From Anastrepha obliqua (taxonomy: Eukaryota > Arthropoda > Insecta > Diptera > Tephritidae), in contig NW_026562179.1 of the NCBI RefSeq assembly GCF_027943255.1, forward strand, positions 5,644,501-5,708,500: 64,000 nt of DNA, given 5' to 3'. Position 1 is the first letter of the stretch; the number at the start of each line of letters is the position of its first letter. The translations under genes were made by a program, and so were the position numbers. The notes under the pieces were generated by a model. The model was not told where the DNA came from. It did not search any database and was given only the letters and a program-made list of their open reading frames with translations. Positions 41,487-50,449 of this stretch are shown here, piece by piece.

Positions 41487-41786
41487 TGTTGGAGTTATCT
41501 ATGCATTCAAAGCTTTAGCCACAATAGTTCATACCTGGCAACTCTCCTGTGAACTTATATTATCGTTAATAAAAGTTCATTTCGATACATTTTTGTATTC
41601 ACTACCTTTTTATCTGTCAGCATATAATTTTCTTTCCATTAACACGCGGTATATACATCTCACTGTAATTTATCATAATCAATTCAAGTTAAATAAAGTT
41701 ATATTGGTACTTTGCATTTATATTAGTGCTTTCCATTATTGGTACAATTATCCGGATACTAGTTAGTTCTACAGGTTTATGCAACA
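41487..41786 (+). repeat. Copia 3' LTR, 300 bp
   Basis: Starts TGTTGGAG and ends TGCAACA, so the termini TGTTG and CAACA are inverted. It is followed by the TSD actga. Confidence 0.92.
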
Positions 41787-41791
41787 ACTGA

Positions 41792-41952
41792 CACTTTAGA
41801 CGCAACAACTTCGCTTCCACTGAACCGAGTGTCACCAAGCTTTCATTGGAAGTCAGCTAGGGATTTAACCTCTAACGCACTAACTCATTAAAAAGATGGC
41901 GCATCAAAAAGATTTTTATGACGTCAGTCTTGTTTATTTTGGACTTCACCTT
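41792..41952 (-). mobile_element. mariner right end (5' UTR and inverted end)
   Basis: Continues the mariner N-terminal side across the Copia insertion. It ends with the inverted repeat copy at 41917-41952. Confidence 0.75.
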
Positions 41953-42089
41953 GAAACTATTACTTTTTCTTCAGATGTTAGAAAATCAACTTGAGACTCT
42001 GCCTGATCTGGCAAAAAAAATTGTATCTCGACATCATTTGTAGAGCGTAACGCACTTTCAGTAAAGCGGCTCTATTTTTAGCGATAGGC
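41953..42089. other. Short unassigned stretch
   Basis: No family was recognised between the mariner end and the gag remnant. Confidence 0.4.
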
Positions 42090-42725
42090 GGTCGAGTTTT
42101 ATGCCAAAAATCGTTGATGTGTTAGTAAAATACCATTGCAGTAGTCGCAAATAAACGTCGAGGTGAAAGCTCGCCTCTGTGTACTACAATTAAATCGTTC
42201 CAATATTTCAACCAGTGGTCCGAAAGTAAAGCACCTTCCTTTGACGATACTGTACCATTTTATACTATATTTAAGCTCCGATTCGAAACCACAGCAACAA
42301 TAAGCCAATGGAGTACTGTAGACAAATTTGCTTATTTGGTTATCTCGCCGAAGAGCTCCGCAGCCGAAGTACTGCAGGCACTGCCAGAAGGCGATCGGGG
42401 TAACTATGAGTCTGATGGCAGCTATAAAGATACGTTACGGAAGTGACCACATTCACCAGATGCTCCAGATGGATCTGACTAATGGCCGTCAAAAGACATA
42501 TGATGCCTTGCAGGAATATGCGACAGAAATCGAGCGTATAGCGAATTTGTCGTATGCGAAGGAAACTGCAGACTTCGTGGAAAAAATGAAGTGCCATGAA
42601 ACGGGCAGCATACTCAACACTGAAAAGGATGTTTACTGAAACAGAGTCCTTTGCACTGATACAGAAAACATCAGCTCTCCTGAGCAAGCCAGTGCACAGC
42701 GTTCATTATGTTGAAGTTGATGAGA
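42090..42725 (+). pseudogene. Gypsy-like gag remnant
   Basis: Plus frames encode KAPSFDDTVPFYTIFKLRFE (42205-42265) and YESLMAAIKIRYGSDHIHQM, then QEYATEIERIANLSYAKETA (42328-42639). It is the same gag family as at 14.03-14.67 kb (minus strand) and 26.5 kb. The SAP and coiled-coil N-terminus is missing. The frame ends at about 42637. Confidence 0.78.
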
Positions 42726-42730
42726 CTACC

Positions 42731-43030
42731 TTATATATGTATAAATTGGCGCGTACACTGTCGTTAAGTGTTTGGCCGAGCTCCTTCTCCTATTTGCGTG
42801 CGTCTTGATGTTGTTCCATAAATGGAGGGACCTACAGTTTCAAGCCGACTCCGAAGTGCAGATATTTTTATGAGGAGCTTTTTCATGGCAGAAATACACT
42901 CGGAGGTTTGCCATTGTCTGCCGAGGGGCGACCGCTATTAGAAAAAATTTTTTTTCTTAATTTTGGTGTTTCACCGAGATTTGAACCTACGTTCTCTGTG
43001 AATTCCGAATGGTAGTCACGCACCAACCAG
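42731..43030 (-). mobile_element. SINE-3: nearly complete copy
   Basis: 3' tail TTATACATATATAAGG side at 42731-42750, body, B-box-like GGTTCAAATCTC (reverse of 42979-42990), and partial head (GGTTGGTGCGTGAC). The first ~25 bp of the head are missing where the LOA-1 5' end begins. No clear TSD. Confidence 0.85.
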
Positions 43031-43365
43031 CCTTGTCATGTCGGTCTCCTTGCCGCGGGGATGAGGCTTAAGTGGGGAGTTAACCCCATTCTATGGAGAT
43101 TAACTTACCACGAACTAAGAGGGCAGCTCCACATAGGAATTGGGTATCCACTCAACCGCGGAACGGCGGAATTGGTGGCCACCCAAGTACTATGTGGAGA
43201 GTACCGTACCGACAACCTGGCAGGAGGTATAAAATGCATTTTTCTACAATGTGGAGGCTCAACAAGGATCTCTCTGCACGAGGTAACCCACTTCTGGGAA
43301 ATCCTCCCGTCGAGCAATCGACGGCTCGGGCATCGGACGTGCAGGCCCGAACCCCACATTCCCCT

Positions 43366-44571
43366 ATGACCGGAACTGACACCCAGGGTTCCGGAGGAAG
43401 CGAACTACTAGTGGTGAAACATGGCACATTGGCTATGCCAATGGAGAGCCGAGTGAGTGTGAGTGATACACCGCCGTCGAAACGATCTGAAGCAACTGAA
43501 CAAGTTGTGGAGGATGTGGAGATGGCGGACAATCTCTCAGTAGACTCAGACGGATCTCTGGTACCGAGTAAGTCTTTGATAACGGTTAAACCTGGTGCGA
43601 ATCAGGTAAGTACCGGTAAAAAGACCGAAGTTATTGGAGATTCGAACGCAGGTGTTGGTCTAACCGCAAGGCAGATCAAACGAAGGAGACAGAAGGCGAG
43701 GCAAGCCGAAGCACTAGCTAAGGCAAGGACTCAAGCTCCGTCAACTTCGACACCTGTAACGGAAACGGGAAAGCGTGGCAGAACAGAGGATTCCTCTGTA
43801 GCGCTGCGCTCTTCCGGAAACGAAACGGGGTCTGTGCCAACGACAGGGAAGAGGAGAAAGGCAAAGAAGAGGAAAGTCGAGAGACGGAATTCGGAAATGC
43901 CTGCATCCTCGACCCAATCCAAGGCAGACAAACCTTTGCCTGACAAGGCAGAGGCTAAGGGACCTCAAATGTCGAATGACACTCTTCCGTCAACGTCTGG
44001 CGAATCATTCGCGAGAATGGCAGCAAAGGCAATGACGGTGGAGATACATACCGACAAACAAGATGGTCTACTGTCCAAAGGGCAACAAGACTATCTTGAC
44101 AGCTATCTTTGGAAAGCTATCGGTGAGTCGAAAGACGCGCCGACGTTCGAGGGGAAAAGCGTGGTGGACGGCATCGTAAAGGGGCACTGTTCCAATGCTT
44201 TTTCCCGAGAATGGCTAGAAAAAGCTATAGCAAAGATTCCAGCCTGCGAAAACAGCAAGTTTATTCTTGTTGAGAGTAGCAAAGAAAGGCTGGTACGAGC
44301 GAGTGTCTGGATTCCGGGTCCTTCCTGTAATTCAGCAGAACTCCTCAAACGCATCCGTGTTCAGAACAAGGATCTTGACACGACTCTCTGGAGAGTATAC
44401 TCCTGCACCAGGCAGAAATCCGCTACCACTTCGGAGACGGGTTCCCACCTGGTACTGGGTATCGATCTTGGGTCCCTCAAGGTGCTTAAGTCGAAGTACG
44501 GTTGCCGTCCTCACCTACATCTGGGGCGGATCCAGTTCCGCGTCCAGGATAAGGTGGAGGACAAAGCGTAA
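43366..44571 (+). CDS. LOA-1 ORF1 protein (nucleic-acid-binding, putative)
   Basis: 401 codons from the ATG at 43366. The frame is open upstream to an ATG at 43093, but that part overlaps the 5' UTR block conserved with the 60-kb element, so I prefer the inner start. The N-terminal half is serine/lysine rich, with basic clusters (LTARQIKRRRQKARQAEALA, and KRRKAKKRKVERR) expected to bind RNA and drive nuclear entry. The C-terminal ~180 residues form a compact domain (SKFILVESSKERLVRASVWI, LKRIRVQNKDLDTTLWRVYS) resembling DUF4780-type ORF1 domains. There is no CCHC knuckle. ORF2 starts 14 bp after the stop, suggesting reinitiation. Confidence 0.85.
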   Translation: MTGTDTQGSGGSELLVVKHGTLAMPMESRVSVSDTPPSKRSEATEQVVEDVEMADNLSVDSDGSLVPSKSLITVKPGANQVSTGKKTEVIGDSNAGVGLTARQIKRRRQKARQAEALAKARTQAPSTSTPVTETGKRGRTEDSSVALRSSGNETGSVPTTGKRRKAKKRKVERRNSEMPASSTQSKADKPLPDKAEAKGPQMSNDTLPSTSGESFARMAAKAMTVEIHTDKQDGLLSKGQQDYLDSYLWKAIGESKDAPTFEGKSVVDGIVKGHCSNAFSREWLEKAIAKIPACENSKFILVESSKERLVRASVWIPGPSCNSAELLKRIRVQNKDLDTTLWRVYSCTRQKSATTSETGSHLVLGIDLGSLKVLKSKYGCRPHLHLGRIQFRVQDKVEDKA

Positions 44572-44585
44572 ATATACTCAGTCTC

Positions 44586-47500
44586 ATGACTGAAGTAATA
44601 TTTACACAGATTAATCTGCAGCATAGCAAAGCGTCTATGGCTCTCTTGTGCCGTAGGCATGCAAAACTGCAAACAAACCCACACATAATACTTATACAAG
44701 AACCATGGGTATGTCACAAGCGTATCTGTGGTCTAAGTGCTATGTCGTGGGGACAAATACTTCATTGTGAAGGGAATGTGAGACCGCGAGCATGTATTAT
44801 CATGCCGAGGTTGATCGAACACACGATGTTAAAAGAGCTATGCTCTGGAGATATCGTTGCTGCAAAAATAAAGTACTGGAAAAGTGGGAACAGTGTCGAA
44901 GCTATCATAGTTTCGGCCTACCTACCCTATGACTCTGTACAGCCACCTCCTTCGAGGGAGCTAAGAGAAGTGGTCAAGTACGCAGAATCCAATAATCTGG
45001 GGCTAATAGTGGGCTGTGACGCAAATTCACAGAACATTGTGTGGGGAAGCAGCAAATGCAACCCCAGAGGTCTCAAGTTACTGGATTTTATCCTGTCATC
45101 CGATTTGGTCATTCAAAACACTGGTAACAAACCAACTTTTGTGACCAGAAGGAGACAAGAGGTGATTGATTTAACACTTACCAATAGGTCAGTTGGAAAT
45201 CAAATCAACCGATGGCGAGTTTTGGAAGAGGACTCTCTTTCTGATCATCATCTTATCGAATTCCGACTGGGAATTGACACAATATCAATACCTTCCGGTA
45301 GGAATCCTCGAAATGTGGACTGGGACAGGTATGGTGAGCTTGTAACAGAGCGATTACCAAACCTGAAAAACCTCAAATCAGCAGAAATGATTGAAGATGC
45401 GACTAAGAAATTAGAAGGTACTTTAATCAATTGCTTCGAGGAACTGTGTCCACTCAGGCAAAGCAGACAGGGGAAAGCGGTTCCTTGGTGGAACCCTGAA
45501 CTGTCGAAGCTTCGTGTACGGTCCAGGAAACTTCTTAATAAGGCCTTGAAGACCAAAACAGAAGAGGACTGGGCCAATCATCGACTTACACAGAGAGAAT
45601 ATAAGAAGAAAGTACGGCAAGCCAAACTTGAATCCTATAGAAATTTCTGCAGTAACGTCGAAGAAATGAGGGAAACAGCGAGACTTTGTAAGGTCCTTCA
45701 TTTAGACCGCTCAGTAAGGCTGGATTCCATTCGAAAACCTGATGGTTCATACACCATTTCCAAATCGGAAACGTTTAATGCTTTACTCGAAACCCACTTT
45801 CCGGGTAGTAGAACTCTCTCTGAAGGTGAGAGTGGCATGAACAACAACGGTGGCAATGGTGGAACCTCTAGGTACAGCTGGTATATTGCTAGTCGGATAG
45901 TGACAAGGGAATCGATAAGGTTTTCCTTATCTTCCTTTGAAAACTTTAAGTCCCCTGGACCTGACGGAATATATCCAGCAATGCTTAAAAAAGGAGGAGA
46001 CAGGCTGATCGAGGCCCTGAAAAGGATCTTTACAGCCTGTCTTGCATTTGGTTATATACCATCCCAATGGCGACGCGTAAGAGTAGTATTTATTCCGAAA
46101 CCAGGAAAAGATGACTATTCCCTAGCAAAAAGTTTTAGACCAATCAGTTTGACATCGTTCATGTTGAAAAGTCTGGAACGAGTGGTGGAGAAACATATTC
46201 GAGTGGGGGTATTGCCGAGAAGTCCACTTAGTAGAAATCAACACGCTTACCAGAGTGGAAAATCATGTGAATCAGCTTTACACGATCTTGTTAGCAAGAT
46301 TGAAGCTGGGCTGGAAGCTGACGAATACACAATGGGCGTGTTCGTGGACATTGAGGGGGCTTTTGATAATGCCACTTTCGGCTCGATATGTTCTTCTGCC
46401 GAACGACACGGAGTTAATCAAGCCATTATAAAATGGATATACTCCATGCTCTCTGAGAGGCTGTTAACCGCTGGTGGGAGCGATGACGAGCAAATCACAG
46501 TCAGGGCCAAGCAAGGATGTCCCCAAGGGGGTGTTCTTTCTCCGCTGCTGTGGTGCTTCGTCGTAGACTCCCTATTAGTGGAGATGCAGGAACTCGGCTT
46601 TCATGTCCAAGCATATGCGGACGACGTCTGTGCGCTAACATCGGATAAATCCTTAAGGAGGCTTTGCACGAAAGTGCAGAGGATTCTTGACAAAATCGAT
46701 GATTGGTGCATGAGACAAGGTCTTTCCGTTAATCCGAACAAAACAACCATAGTCTTGTTTACGAGAAAACGGAAATTGGATGGACTCAGTCTTCCAACAC
46801 TGAAAGGTGTGACACTTGGTCTTTCCAACGAAGTTAAATATCTAGGAGTAATTTTGGATAAGAAGCTGACTTGGGAGACACACGTTTCACTGAAGGTGAA
46901 TCGTGCATTGAAGATTTTTCAGCAATGCCGTAGAGCCTTTGGCAAAACTTGGGGTCTGAAACCTGCTGTGGTCCTATGGATATACACGGCACTTATCAGA
47001 CCAATCATCACTTACGCTTCTGTGGTCTGGTGGCGACGGAGCATGGTTAAGTCCACAATCCGGGAACTATACAGGCTGCAAAGAAGTGTATGTTTATGCA
47101 TCACGGGTGCCATGAGTACAACCTCTGGAGATGTCCTAAATGCTATGCTCGATTTGCTCCCCCTGGATCTTAAGATACAACAGGAAGCAATAAAAGCAAT
47201 GTGCAGACTCCATAAATATGGTCTCTGGCACGAAGATGGAGCTTCGGGACACAGAGAAATCTTTAAGTTGCTGTCGGAGCAGTGTCCACTGTTTTTGGCA
47301 CCTAAAGATGACCTGATACCCACAGTTTCATTCGGAAGGAAATTTGATGTCAGATTTCCATTGCGTGAGCAATGGAGCAATCCAGGAGGCATGCAGGGAG
47401 GTTTGACGGATATTTTCTTTACCGATGGGTCCAAGACTGAAATAGGGTCTGGAGCCGGATGGTACTTAAACGATAGTAATAAGTATCACTACGCTATGGG

Positions 47501-48071
47501 GGGAATGGCAACTGTTTTCCAAACAGAAGTTTTTGCCATCCTAAAAGTAGCCGAATGGATAATCGAGAGGAGATGGAGCGGGAAACAGATTGGATTCTTC
47601 AGTGACAGTCAGGCTGCATTGAAGGCCCTGGAGAACGCGAAGCAAACCTCAAAGATTGTTCAAGAATGTAAGAAGAAGCTTAATTCTGTCGCAAGACAAA
47701 ACAGGCTTGTACTTATATGGGTTCCGGGACACTCCGGTGTTCAAGGAAACGAAATTGCCGACGAATTGGCCAACCGTGGATCAGCGGTGCCCCCACAGGG
47801 GCCAGAGCCAATAATCGGAATCAGTCCCGCAGGAATCAAGAACTGGATCAACGATTATGTAGGCAATCTACATAAAGAGCGATGGTCCGGTCTAGAACGC
47901 TGCAGAACTGCAAAGTGTTTTGTGACAAGTCCGAACAGAAAACTGTCAAACTTTCTACTAAAACTTAGAAGGAAAGACATTCGGTTGATGGTCGGCATCA
48001 TTACAGGACACAACCCATGGGGTCAGCATATGACCACCATTGGAATCATCGAGGACCCGGTATGCCTGTAA
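44586..48071 (+). CDS. LOA-1 ORF2: APE endonuclease, RT, RNase H
   Basis: 1,161 codons to a TAA at 48069. Endonuclease: QINLQHSKASM, IILIQEPW (about residue 38), GLIVGCDANSQN (about 143), SLSDHHLIEF (about 219). RT: SPGPDGIYPAML, FRPISLTSFMLKSLERVV, motif A GVFVDIEGAFDNATF (about 583), motif B KQGCPQGGVLSPLLWCFV (about 644), motif C VQAYADDVCAL (about 677). RNase H: IFFTDGSKTEIGSGAGW (about 944), FQTEVFAI, GFFSDSQAALK (about 1004), IWVPGHSGVQGNEIADELAN (about 1045). The stop falls inside the Cys/His box (VCL-stop-CLEEAD). The frame reads on for ~57 codons to 48245. Otherwise no residue is visibly lost. Confidence 0.9.
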   Translation: MTEVIFTQINLQHSKASMALLCRRHAKLQTNPHIILIQEPWVCHKRICGLSAMSWGQILHCEGNVRPRACIIMPRLIEHTMLKELCSGDIVAAKIKYWKSGNSVEAIIVSAYLPYDSVQPPPSRELREVVKYAESNNLGLIVGCDANSQNIVWGSSKCNPRGLKLLDFILSSDLVIQNTGNKPTFVTRRRQEVIDLTLTNRSVGNQINRWRVLEEDSLSDHHLIEFRLGIDTISIPSGRNPRNVDWDRYGELVTERLPNLKNLKSAEMIEDATKKLEGTLINCFEELCPLRQSRQGKAVPWWNPELSKLRVRSRKLLNKALKTKTEEDWANHRLTQREYKKKVRQAKLESYRNFCSNVEEMRETARLCKVLHLDRSVRLDSIRKPDGSYTISKSETFNALLETHFPGSRTLSEGESGMNNNGGNGGTSRYSWYIASRIVTRESIRFSLSSFENFKSPGPDGIYPAMLKKGGDRLIEALKRIFTACLAFGYIPSQWRRVRVVFIPKPGKDDYSLAKSFRPISLTSFMLKSLERVVEKHIRVGVLPRSPLSRNQHAYQSGKSCESALHDLVSKIEAGLEADEYTMGVFVDIEGAFDNATFGSICSSAERHGVNQAIIKWIYSMLSERLLTAGGSDDEQITVRAKQGCPQGGVLSPLLWCFVVDSLLVEMQELGFHVQAYADDVCALTSDKSLRRLCTKVQRILDKIDDWCMRQGLSVNPNKTTIVLFTRKRKLDGLSLPTLKGVTLGLSNEVKYLGVILDKKLTWETHVSLKVNRALKIFQQCRRAFGKTWGLKPAVVLWIYTALIRPIITYASVVWWRRSMVKSTIRELYRLQRSVCLCITGAMSTTSGDVLNAMLDLLPLDLKIQQEAIKAMCRLHKYGLWHEDGASGHREIFKLLSEQCPLFLAPKDDLIPTVSFGRKFDVRFPLREQWSNPGGMQGGLTDIFFTDGSKTEIGSGAGWYLNDSNKYHYAMGGMATVFQTEVFAILKVAEWIIERRWSGKQIGFFSDSQAALKALENAKQTSKIVQECKKKLNSVARQNRLVLIWVPGHSGVQGNEIADELANRGSAVPPQGPEPIIGISPAGIKNWINDYVGNLHKERWSGLERCRTAKCFVTSPNRKLSNFLLKLRRKDIRLMVGIITGHNPWGQHMTTIGIIEDPVCL

Positions 48072-48430
48072 TGCTTGGAGGAGGCGGATAGCACTGAGCA
48101 CTTTCTCTGTGAGTGTCCTGCCTTTGCTAGAGCGCGACTACGGGTATTGGGTTCCGATGTCATGGGAATGGGTAATATTCGTTCTCTAAAACTGGAGGAT
48201 ATTTACAGATTTGCCAAAGAATCTGGAAAATTCTCACAGGACTAACTATCTCTATCTCTGTCTCTATTCTTTCCTATCTCTTTCTCTGATACTTTTCTCC
48301 CTCCCTCCTTGACTATCTACCCCCTTTCCAGAGCTTTAAATACAATGGGCTTTTTAGCCTGAGTGTTTTAGGAGCCACCAAATCTCCTGGTGCTCCTTGG
48401 CTCGACCTTTTCAAATTCAATTTCAAATTC

Positions 48431-48467
48431 AATTCACGCACCAACCCATTCGGCTACGGCGGCCGCC
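48431..48467 (-). mobile_element. SINE-5: isolated tRNA-like head
   Basis: The reverse strand reads GGCGGCCGCCGTAGCCGAAT and then GGGTTGGTGCGTGA. TAGCCGAATGGG is a good pol III A-box. Only the 5' ~37 bp are present, directly abutting the LOA-1 tail. It is either a truncated SINE or the point where LOA-1 landed in one. Confidence 0.75.
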
Positions 48468-48565
48468 AGACTACCTTGCTGGAATAAATATCAGAAGAGT
48501 AATACGAGAGACCTTACCTTAAATGCAGTTCGGATATAAAGTCTTAGAGCTGTGGTAAGACTAAA
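48468..48565. other. Short unassigned spacer
   Basis: Nothing recognised. Confidence 0.4.
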
Positions 48566-48771
48566 TACGAGGTTTGTTCATAAAATAAGGTTAATTTTCA
48601 AATTTTGCGGGCTGGGTACGACTTTCGATTTTTATTATTTTTTTATGTTGGTACACTCGTCTCCAAGATATTATGTTCACTATTTTAGCATTATACTCGT
48701 ACCATGTTTAGTTTGTTTGTCAGAGGCATAAATAAGACAAGTGTTCTGCGATTTTCTGCTATAGAAAAAAA

Positions 48772-49739
48772 ATGGATCTAACAAGTTGCATCAAATTTTG
48801 TGTAAAAAATATAATTAAATACTCAAAACCACTTGAAATATTTACAGTGGCATACGGTGAGATTACTCTGAGTCAAAAAAAAAAATTTATAAGTGGTACA
48901 AGCTTTTCACAGAAGGTCGAGAATGAATGACGACACTCGTTCTGGACGCCCCCCCCCCACATCAAATATCTATGAAAATGTTGAGAAAGTTAAGAATATT
49001 GTTATGGAGAATCGTCGAATCCCAATTAGAGAAGCTGCTGAGGATATCGGCATATCGGTTGGCTCATGCCACGCAATCTTTTCGGAAATTCTGGGCATGA
49101 AACGCGAAGTTCGTTCCAAAATTACAGAATTTTGACCAAAAACAACGTTTGAGCCTCGCTCAGGAATTGTTGAACGACATCAGCGATGATCCAGATTTGC
49201 TTAAAAGGGTCATAATAGGTGAAGAATCTTAGGTATATGGGTATGACGTCGAAACCAAAGCTCAATCATCCCAATGGAAGAGTGCAGGAGAGCCAAGGCC
49301 AAAGAAAGGACGCCAAGATCATGGATCAAGGTCTTTCTGACTGTTTTTTTCGATTATCATGGCGAAGTGCATAAGGAGTTCTTACCACAAGGTCGTACGG
49401 TAAATAAGGAAGTTATGCGTCGTTTACGTGATGCAATCCGAAAAAACGCCCGGAATTGTGGAAAAATTATGTTTGTCTTTAGATCTTAATAATACACCTG
49501 CTCACCCCTCTTTGCTTCTGAGAGATTATTTGGCCAAAAACACGCCTCATCCACCGTATTCACCAGATTTGACCCCCTGTGACCTTTTCCTGTTCCCAAG
49601 ATTGAAGAGGCCCATGAAAAGACGGCGTTTTGCGACTATTGAGGAGATTAAAACGGAATCGCTGATACAACTCAAGGACATACCAAAAAGTGCATATCAG
49701 AACTGCTTGGAGAATTTGAAAAAAAGCTGGCAGAAGTAA
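48772..49739 (+). pseudogene. mariner transposase, frameshifted
   Basis: The start (MDLTSCIKFCVKNIIKYSKP, FTVAYGEITLSQ) and first HTH are followed by 48893-49135 (SGRPPPTSNIYENVEKVKNI, EAAEDIGISVGSCHAIFSEI). 49274-49739 has the catalytic half (KVFLTVFFDYHGEVHKEFLP, PPYSPDLTPCDLFLFPRLKR). The first catalytic region reads GEES then a stop instead of the usual GDEAW, and the second has NNTPAH instead of DNAPAH. So two of three catalytic Asp are lost besides several frameshifts. Confidence 0.88.
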
Positions 49740-49740
49740 T

Positions 49741-50015
49741 TAGTAATTAGTAATTAGCGCGTACACCCTTTTTGGGTGTTTGGCCGAGCTCCTCCTCCTA
49801 TTTATATTGTGCGTCTTGATGTTGTTCCACAAATTGGGGGACCTACAGTTTGAATTCGACTGCGAACGGCAGATATATTTTATGAGGAGCTTTTGCATGG
49901 CAGAAATACACTCGGAGGTTTGCCATTGCCTGCCGAGGGGCGACCGCTATTAGAAAAATGTTTTTCTTAATTTTGGTGTTTCACCGAGATTCGAACCAAC
50001 GTTCTCTCTGTGAGA
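49741..50015 (-). mobile_element. SINE-4: 5'-truncated copy inside mariner
   Basis: The body and B-box-like GGTTCGAATCTC (reverse of about 49986-49999) are well preserved. The head is lost beyond ctcacagagagaacg. Its tail abuts taattagtaattagtaattag (about 49738-49756), an unusual 7-bp repeat tail. It is inserted in the 3' UTR of the mariner. Confidence 0.85.
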
Positions 50016-50105
50016 ATATATCTGAGATAAAATAGAAATTGAGGAATAAATAAATATTTTTTGAGAACAATGAATTTTCACCTTATTTTTTGAACACTCC
50101 TCGTA

Positions 50106-50449
50106 TATGGCACACAATTGTAGTATGCCCCATAGCCAACCAAACGCGAGCTTAGAAGGAAGCAAAATACGCTGGAGAGACCCATCTCGAGCATCGTAAA
50201 GGAGGACAACATGAAAATACAGATGTGCTATCTCGGCGCCCTGGATGTATAGAGGACAAGAATTGTCCCAAGGGTCGAGAGATCTGAATGGAAAGTTGAC
50301 ATCAATGCACTTACAACCCGATGACGAGTGGTAACCAGATGCAATAAGAAGAAGTCAGTTGAATGATCTTGACCTGAAAAATATCATGGAAGGGAAAGAG
50401 AGACACTGGAGAGGCACAATATGTTATGCATAACATTCAGTATTACATT
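50106..50449. other. Unassigned stretch
   Basis: No family was recognised. Plus-strand frames are short and interrupted. Confidence 0.4.

Larger units (their letters stand above)
32547..41786 (+). mobile_element. Copia LTR retrotransposon, interrupted by hAT nest
   Basis: 5' LTR 32547-32710 (internally deleted), 3' LTR 41487-41786, TSD actga. Internal order is gag, protease, integrase, RT, RNase H, the defining order of Copia. About 5.14 kb of nested DNA (34142-39281) splits the integrase. Net element is about 4.1 kb. Several stops and lost catalytic residues (protease Asp, integrase Glu) make it inactive. Confidence 0.93.
31329..41952 (-). mobile_element. mariner with both ends, hosting all nested insertions
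   Basis: Left inverted end at 31329 (after TA) CAAGGTGAAGTTCAATATAA. Right end at 41952 (reverse strand) CAAGGTGAAGTCCAAAATAA, flanked by TT rather than TA. Net length without Copia is about 1.38 kb, normal for a mariner. The middle of the transposase is replaced by ~810 bp of Gypsy gag and RTE fragments (31541-32352). The N-terminus (32353-32541) and C-terminus (31401-31540) remain. Confidence 0.75.
43037..48432 (+). mobile_element. LOA-1: nearly intact LOA-like retrotransposon
   Basis: The 5' UTR begins catgtcggtctccttgccgc. ORF1 is 43366-44571 and ORF2 44586-48071, with one stop before the last ~57 codons. The 3' UTR runs to a tail of ttcaaattcaat repeats (48409-48432). The gene plan of ORF1, then APE-RT-RNase H with a terminal Cys/His box, fits the LOA clade of the I superfamily. 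Degenerate relatives occur at 4.5-8.1 and 18.1-24.8 kb. Confidence 0.88.
48568..50103 (+). mobile_element. mariner (DD34D type) with both inverted ends
   Basis: Left end CGAGGTTTGTTCATAAAATA and right end (reverse) CGAGGAGTGTTCAAAAAATA, both continuing AGG. TA lies on both sides (48566-48567, 50104-50105). Net length without the SINE is about 1.26 kb, a normal mariner size. The transposase is broken. Confidence 0.88.

Noticed and set aside
43093..43365. N-terminal extension of LOA-1 ORF1
   Set aside because: The DNA is conserved with the 60-kb element as 5' UTR, and composition changes at the inner ATG. Kept as possible but not preferred.
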